DNA of 64,000 bases, taken from assembly GCA_023408315.1 (NCBI GenBank), contig JAEYKI010000008.1, positions 310,001 through 374,000 on the forward strand. Direction: 5' to 3'. Source of the stretch: Bacillota bacterium (GTDB lineage: Bacteria > Bacillota > Clostridia > Christensenellales > Christensenellaceae). This document shows, piece by piece, positions 62,673-64,000 of the stretch. The number at the start of each line of letters is the position of its first letter. Position 1 is the first letter of the stretch. Position numbers and translations under genes: made by a program. The notes beneath the pieces are model-generated. The model was not told the origin of the DNA. It saw only the letters and a list, made by a program, of their open reading frames with translations, and ran no database searches.

Positions 62673-62697
62673 AAAAAAACCGGCTATTTACTGCCGG
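62673..62697 (-). terminator. Terminator overlapping the rluB end
   Basis: CCGGC (62680-62684) pairs with GCCGG (62693-62697), with a seven-base T run on the minus strand. The rluB stop codon (62684-62686) lies in the hairpin. Confidence 0.75.
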
Positions 62698-63403
62698 CTA
62701 CTTTTTGCAAATATAAAACCTCATCGGCTGTAAGCCGCCTGTACTGCCCTTTTTTCAGGTTGCCCAGCTTTATCTCCCCCACGCCCACGCGCTTTAAATA
62801 CTTTACTTCCTTGCCCACGGCTTCAAACATGCGCCTAAGCTGCCTGTTCTTGCCTTCCGTAATCACGCATAAAATCTCGGTCCTCTCGGTAGAAGCGCTC
62901 ACCACATGAAAGACGGCGCGGTTTGTTTTATACCCGTCCAGGTCAATGCCGCCCTCCAGCTTTTTAATCTCTTCATCCGTAACAGCGCCGCTTACCACAG
63001 CCAGATATTTTTTCTCCACGCTGTGCCTGGGGTGTGTCAGCACGTTTGCCAGTTCCCCGTCGTTGGTCATTAAAAGCAGGCCTTCAGTGGTAAAATCCAG
63101 CCTGCCCACAGGATACAGCCTTTCTTTTATATCCCGCACCAGTTCCATTACCGTTGCGCGGCCCTTGTCGTCGCTGCAGGTGGAAACAAAACCCGCGGGC
63201 TTGTTGAGCATGATATACACTTTGTTTTTCTGCGGCGTTACCATATTGCCCTTGTATGTAACGGTATCCCTCTCAGGGTCAATTTGCGCGCCCATCTGGG
63301 TTACGCTCTCGCCGTTCACCCGCACCAGTCCCTGCGCGATCAATTCCTCGCTTTTGCGCCGCGAAGCAACTCCGCAGTCCGCCAGATATTTTTGCAGCCT
63401 CAT
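62684..63403 (-). CDS. 23S rRNA pseudouridine synthase RluB-type
   Basis: The 239-residue protein has an N-terminal S4 RNA-binding domain (MRLQKYLADCGVASRRKSEELI), a pseudouridine synthase core with catalytic aspartate in GRLDFTTEGLLLM, and C-terminal RQLRRMFEAVGKEVKYLKR. It is of the RsuA/RluB/RluE/RluF group; the exact target is not certain, but large-subunit rRNA is likely. The ATG at 63403 follows AGAGG, 8 bases after the carboxypeptidase stop. Confidence 0.92.
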   Translation of the reverse strand: MRLQKYLADCGVASRRKSEELIAQGLVRVNGESVTQMGAQIDPERDTVTYKGNMVTPQKNKVYIMLNKPAGFVSTCSDDKGRATVMELVRDIKERLYPVGRLDFTTEGLLLMTNDGELANVLTHPRHSVEKKYLAVVSGAVTDEEIKKLEGGIDLDGYKTNRAVFHVVSASTERTEILCVITEGKNRQLRRMFEAVGKEVKYLKRVGVGEIKLGNLKKGQYRRLTADEVLYLQKVAGSK

Positions 63404-63411
63404 GTTTTCCT

Positions 63412-64000
63412 CTATCCAAATAAATTGTTTTCTATAATGCGCCTCAGGTTGTACCCGTAGGTGTTCTCCAGAATGTCGCTGTTTGCAACCGCCGGAATCT
63501 CGCACATCTTCACATCGCCCAGGTACAGCTCCAGCTTGCCAATCTCCTCGCCTTTTTTAATGGGCGCGGCAATCGTTTGGTTCAGCTTCAGCTCCTTGCG
63601 GATGGAAGCTCCTTCCTCGCTTGTGCAGGGGTAGCTGAACTCTTTTTCCGCCACGGCGTCCACCGTTTTAGCAATGCCGTTTCCAACGTCCGCGCTGCCC
63701 AGCAGGTCTCCTTTATTAACTATATTCACTTTTTGGTAATTTGTAAACCCGTAATCCAAAAGAGTGCGGGAATCTTCAAACATATCGTAGTCGTCAAGCA
63801 GCACAGTAATCAGCTCCATGCCGTTTTTCTGCGCAGAAGCCACAAAACACTTGCCGGAATCAATGGTATACCCCGTTTTTACGCCGGTGGCTCCTTCGTA
63901 TTCCCAAAGATTGCGGTTCTTGTTTTTAAGCGACCGGTCCCATTCGTGGCCCTCCCAGGGCATGTTCCAGCGCACGGTGGATACAACTTTGCGGAACGTC
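63412..64000 (-). CDS. D-alanyl-D-alanine carboxypeptidase, 3' part
   Basis: The last 196 or so codons of a low-molecular-weight penicillin-binding protein are present, and the frame runs off the window at 64000 (TFRKVVSTV upstream of the first shown Met). The third catalytic motif KTG is in GVKTGYT, followed by the C-terminal beta-domain typical of DacA/DacF. The N-terminal signal peptide and the SxxK motif lie outside. It trims the fifth residue from peptidoglycan stem peptides. rluB-type gene follows 8 bases later. Confidence 0.9.
   Translation of the reverse strand, partial: TFRKVVSTVRWNMPWEGHEWDRSLKNKNRNLWEYEGATGVKTGYTIDSGKCFVASAQKNGMELITVLLDDYDMFEDSRTLLDYGFTNYQKVNIVNKGDLLGSADVGNGIAKTVDAVAEKEFSYPCTSEEGASIRKELKLNQTIAAPIKKGEEIGKLELYLGDVKMCEIPAVANSDILENTYGYNLRRIIENNLFG

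Overview
The window looks like a chromosome segment of a Clostridia-type member of Bacillota with roughly even GC content. The evidence is strong AGGAGG-type ribosome binding sites, frequent TTG starts, RNase Y, LemA/DUF2207, YmaF, two EFR1-type flavodoxin-ferredoxins, a biotin-dependent carboxyltransferase set of the anaerobic type, and NlpC/P60 and L,D-transpeptidase wall enzymes. No rRNA genes, complete mobile element, CRISPR array or phage module is visible. Genus cannot be fixed from the sequence alone; a Christensenellales-like or related anaerobe is only a guess.

Layout. 1-538: AT-rich non-coding DNA with a 30-nt-period TTANTTCA repeat resembling the terminal repeats of an IS21-type element. 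539-5570: phosphodiesterase, LigD (end-joining ligase/polymerase without a visible Ku), a small L,D-transpeptidase and an M18 aminopeptidase. 5713-13757: an NlpC/P60 wall hydrolase, then a copper block (DUF2318 FeS-type protein, lipoprotein, CopA ATPase, a large HMA-TauE-triple-cupredoxin fusion, a small Met/His-rich membrane protein). 13911-21330: YmaF, alpha/beta hydrolase, a PAS-GGDEF-HD-GYP protein, and an operon of an old-yellow-enzyme-type flavoprotein with two-subunit aconitase X. 21483-26077: redox proteins (EFR1, DsbA-like, glutaredoxin-like), an MFS exporter, rnhA-proC and tRNA-Trp. 26495-31874: galM with a soluble chemoreceptor/sugar-binding fusion, and a two-component system. 32118-32378: a candidate structured RNA. 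32547-37946: a Cys-rich mini-protein, then a divergent TetR-controlled cluster (FGGY kinase and regulator on one side, class III aminotransferase and double class II aldolase on the other) with matching 18-bp operators. 38103-46846: large membrane protein, VWA lipoprotein, second EFR1, DUF2207 and LemA. 47046-53002: tandem EamA transporters and the purB-glycosyltransferase-cinA operon. 53639-58768: AT-rich orphan gene, rny, a YhiN-type flavoprotein, an RpiR regulator and surE. 58769-59032: a dense run of seven hairpins. 59033-62544: a carboxyltransferase/biotin-carrier/OadA-like set resembling a transcarboxylase. 62684-64000: rluB and the 3' part of a D-Ala-D-Ala carboxypeptidase gene.

Functional themes are copper handling, anaerobic redox chemistry, carboxyl transfer between CoA esters and oxo-acids, carbohydrate sensing and use, and cell-wall remodelling. 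The most unusual items are the soluble MCP/periplasmic-binding-protein fusion, the aldolase with a second domain that has lost its zinc histidines, the HMA-TauE-cupredoxin fusion, the flavoenzyme/aconitase X operon, the pump-less transcarboxylase-like cluster, the structured RNA at 32118-32378 and the hairpin array at 58769-59032.
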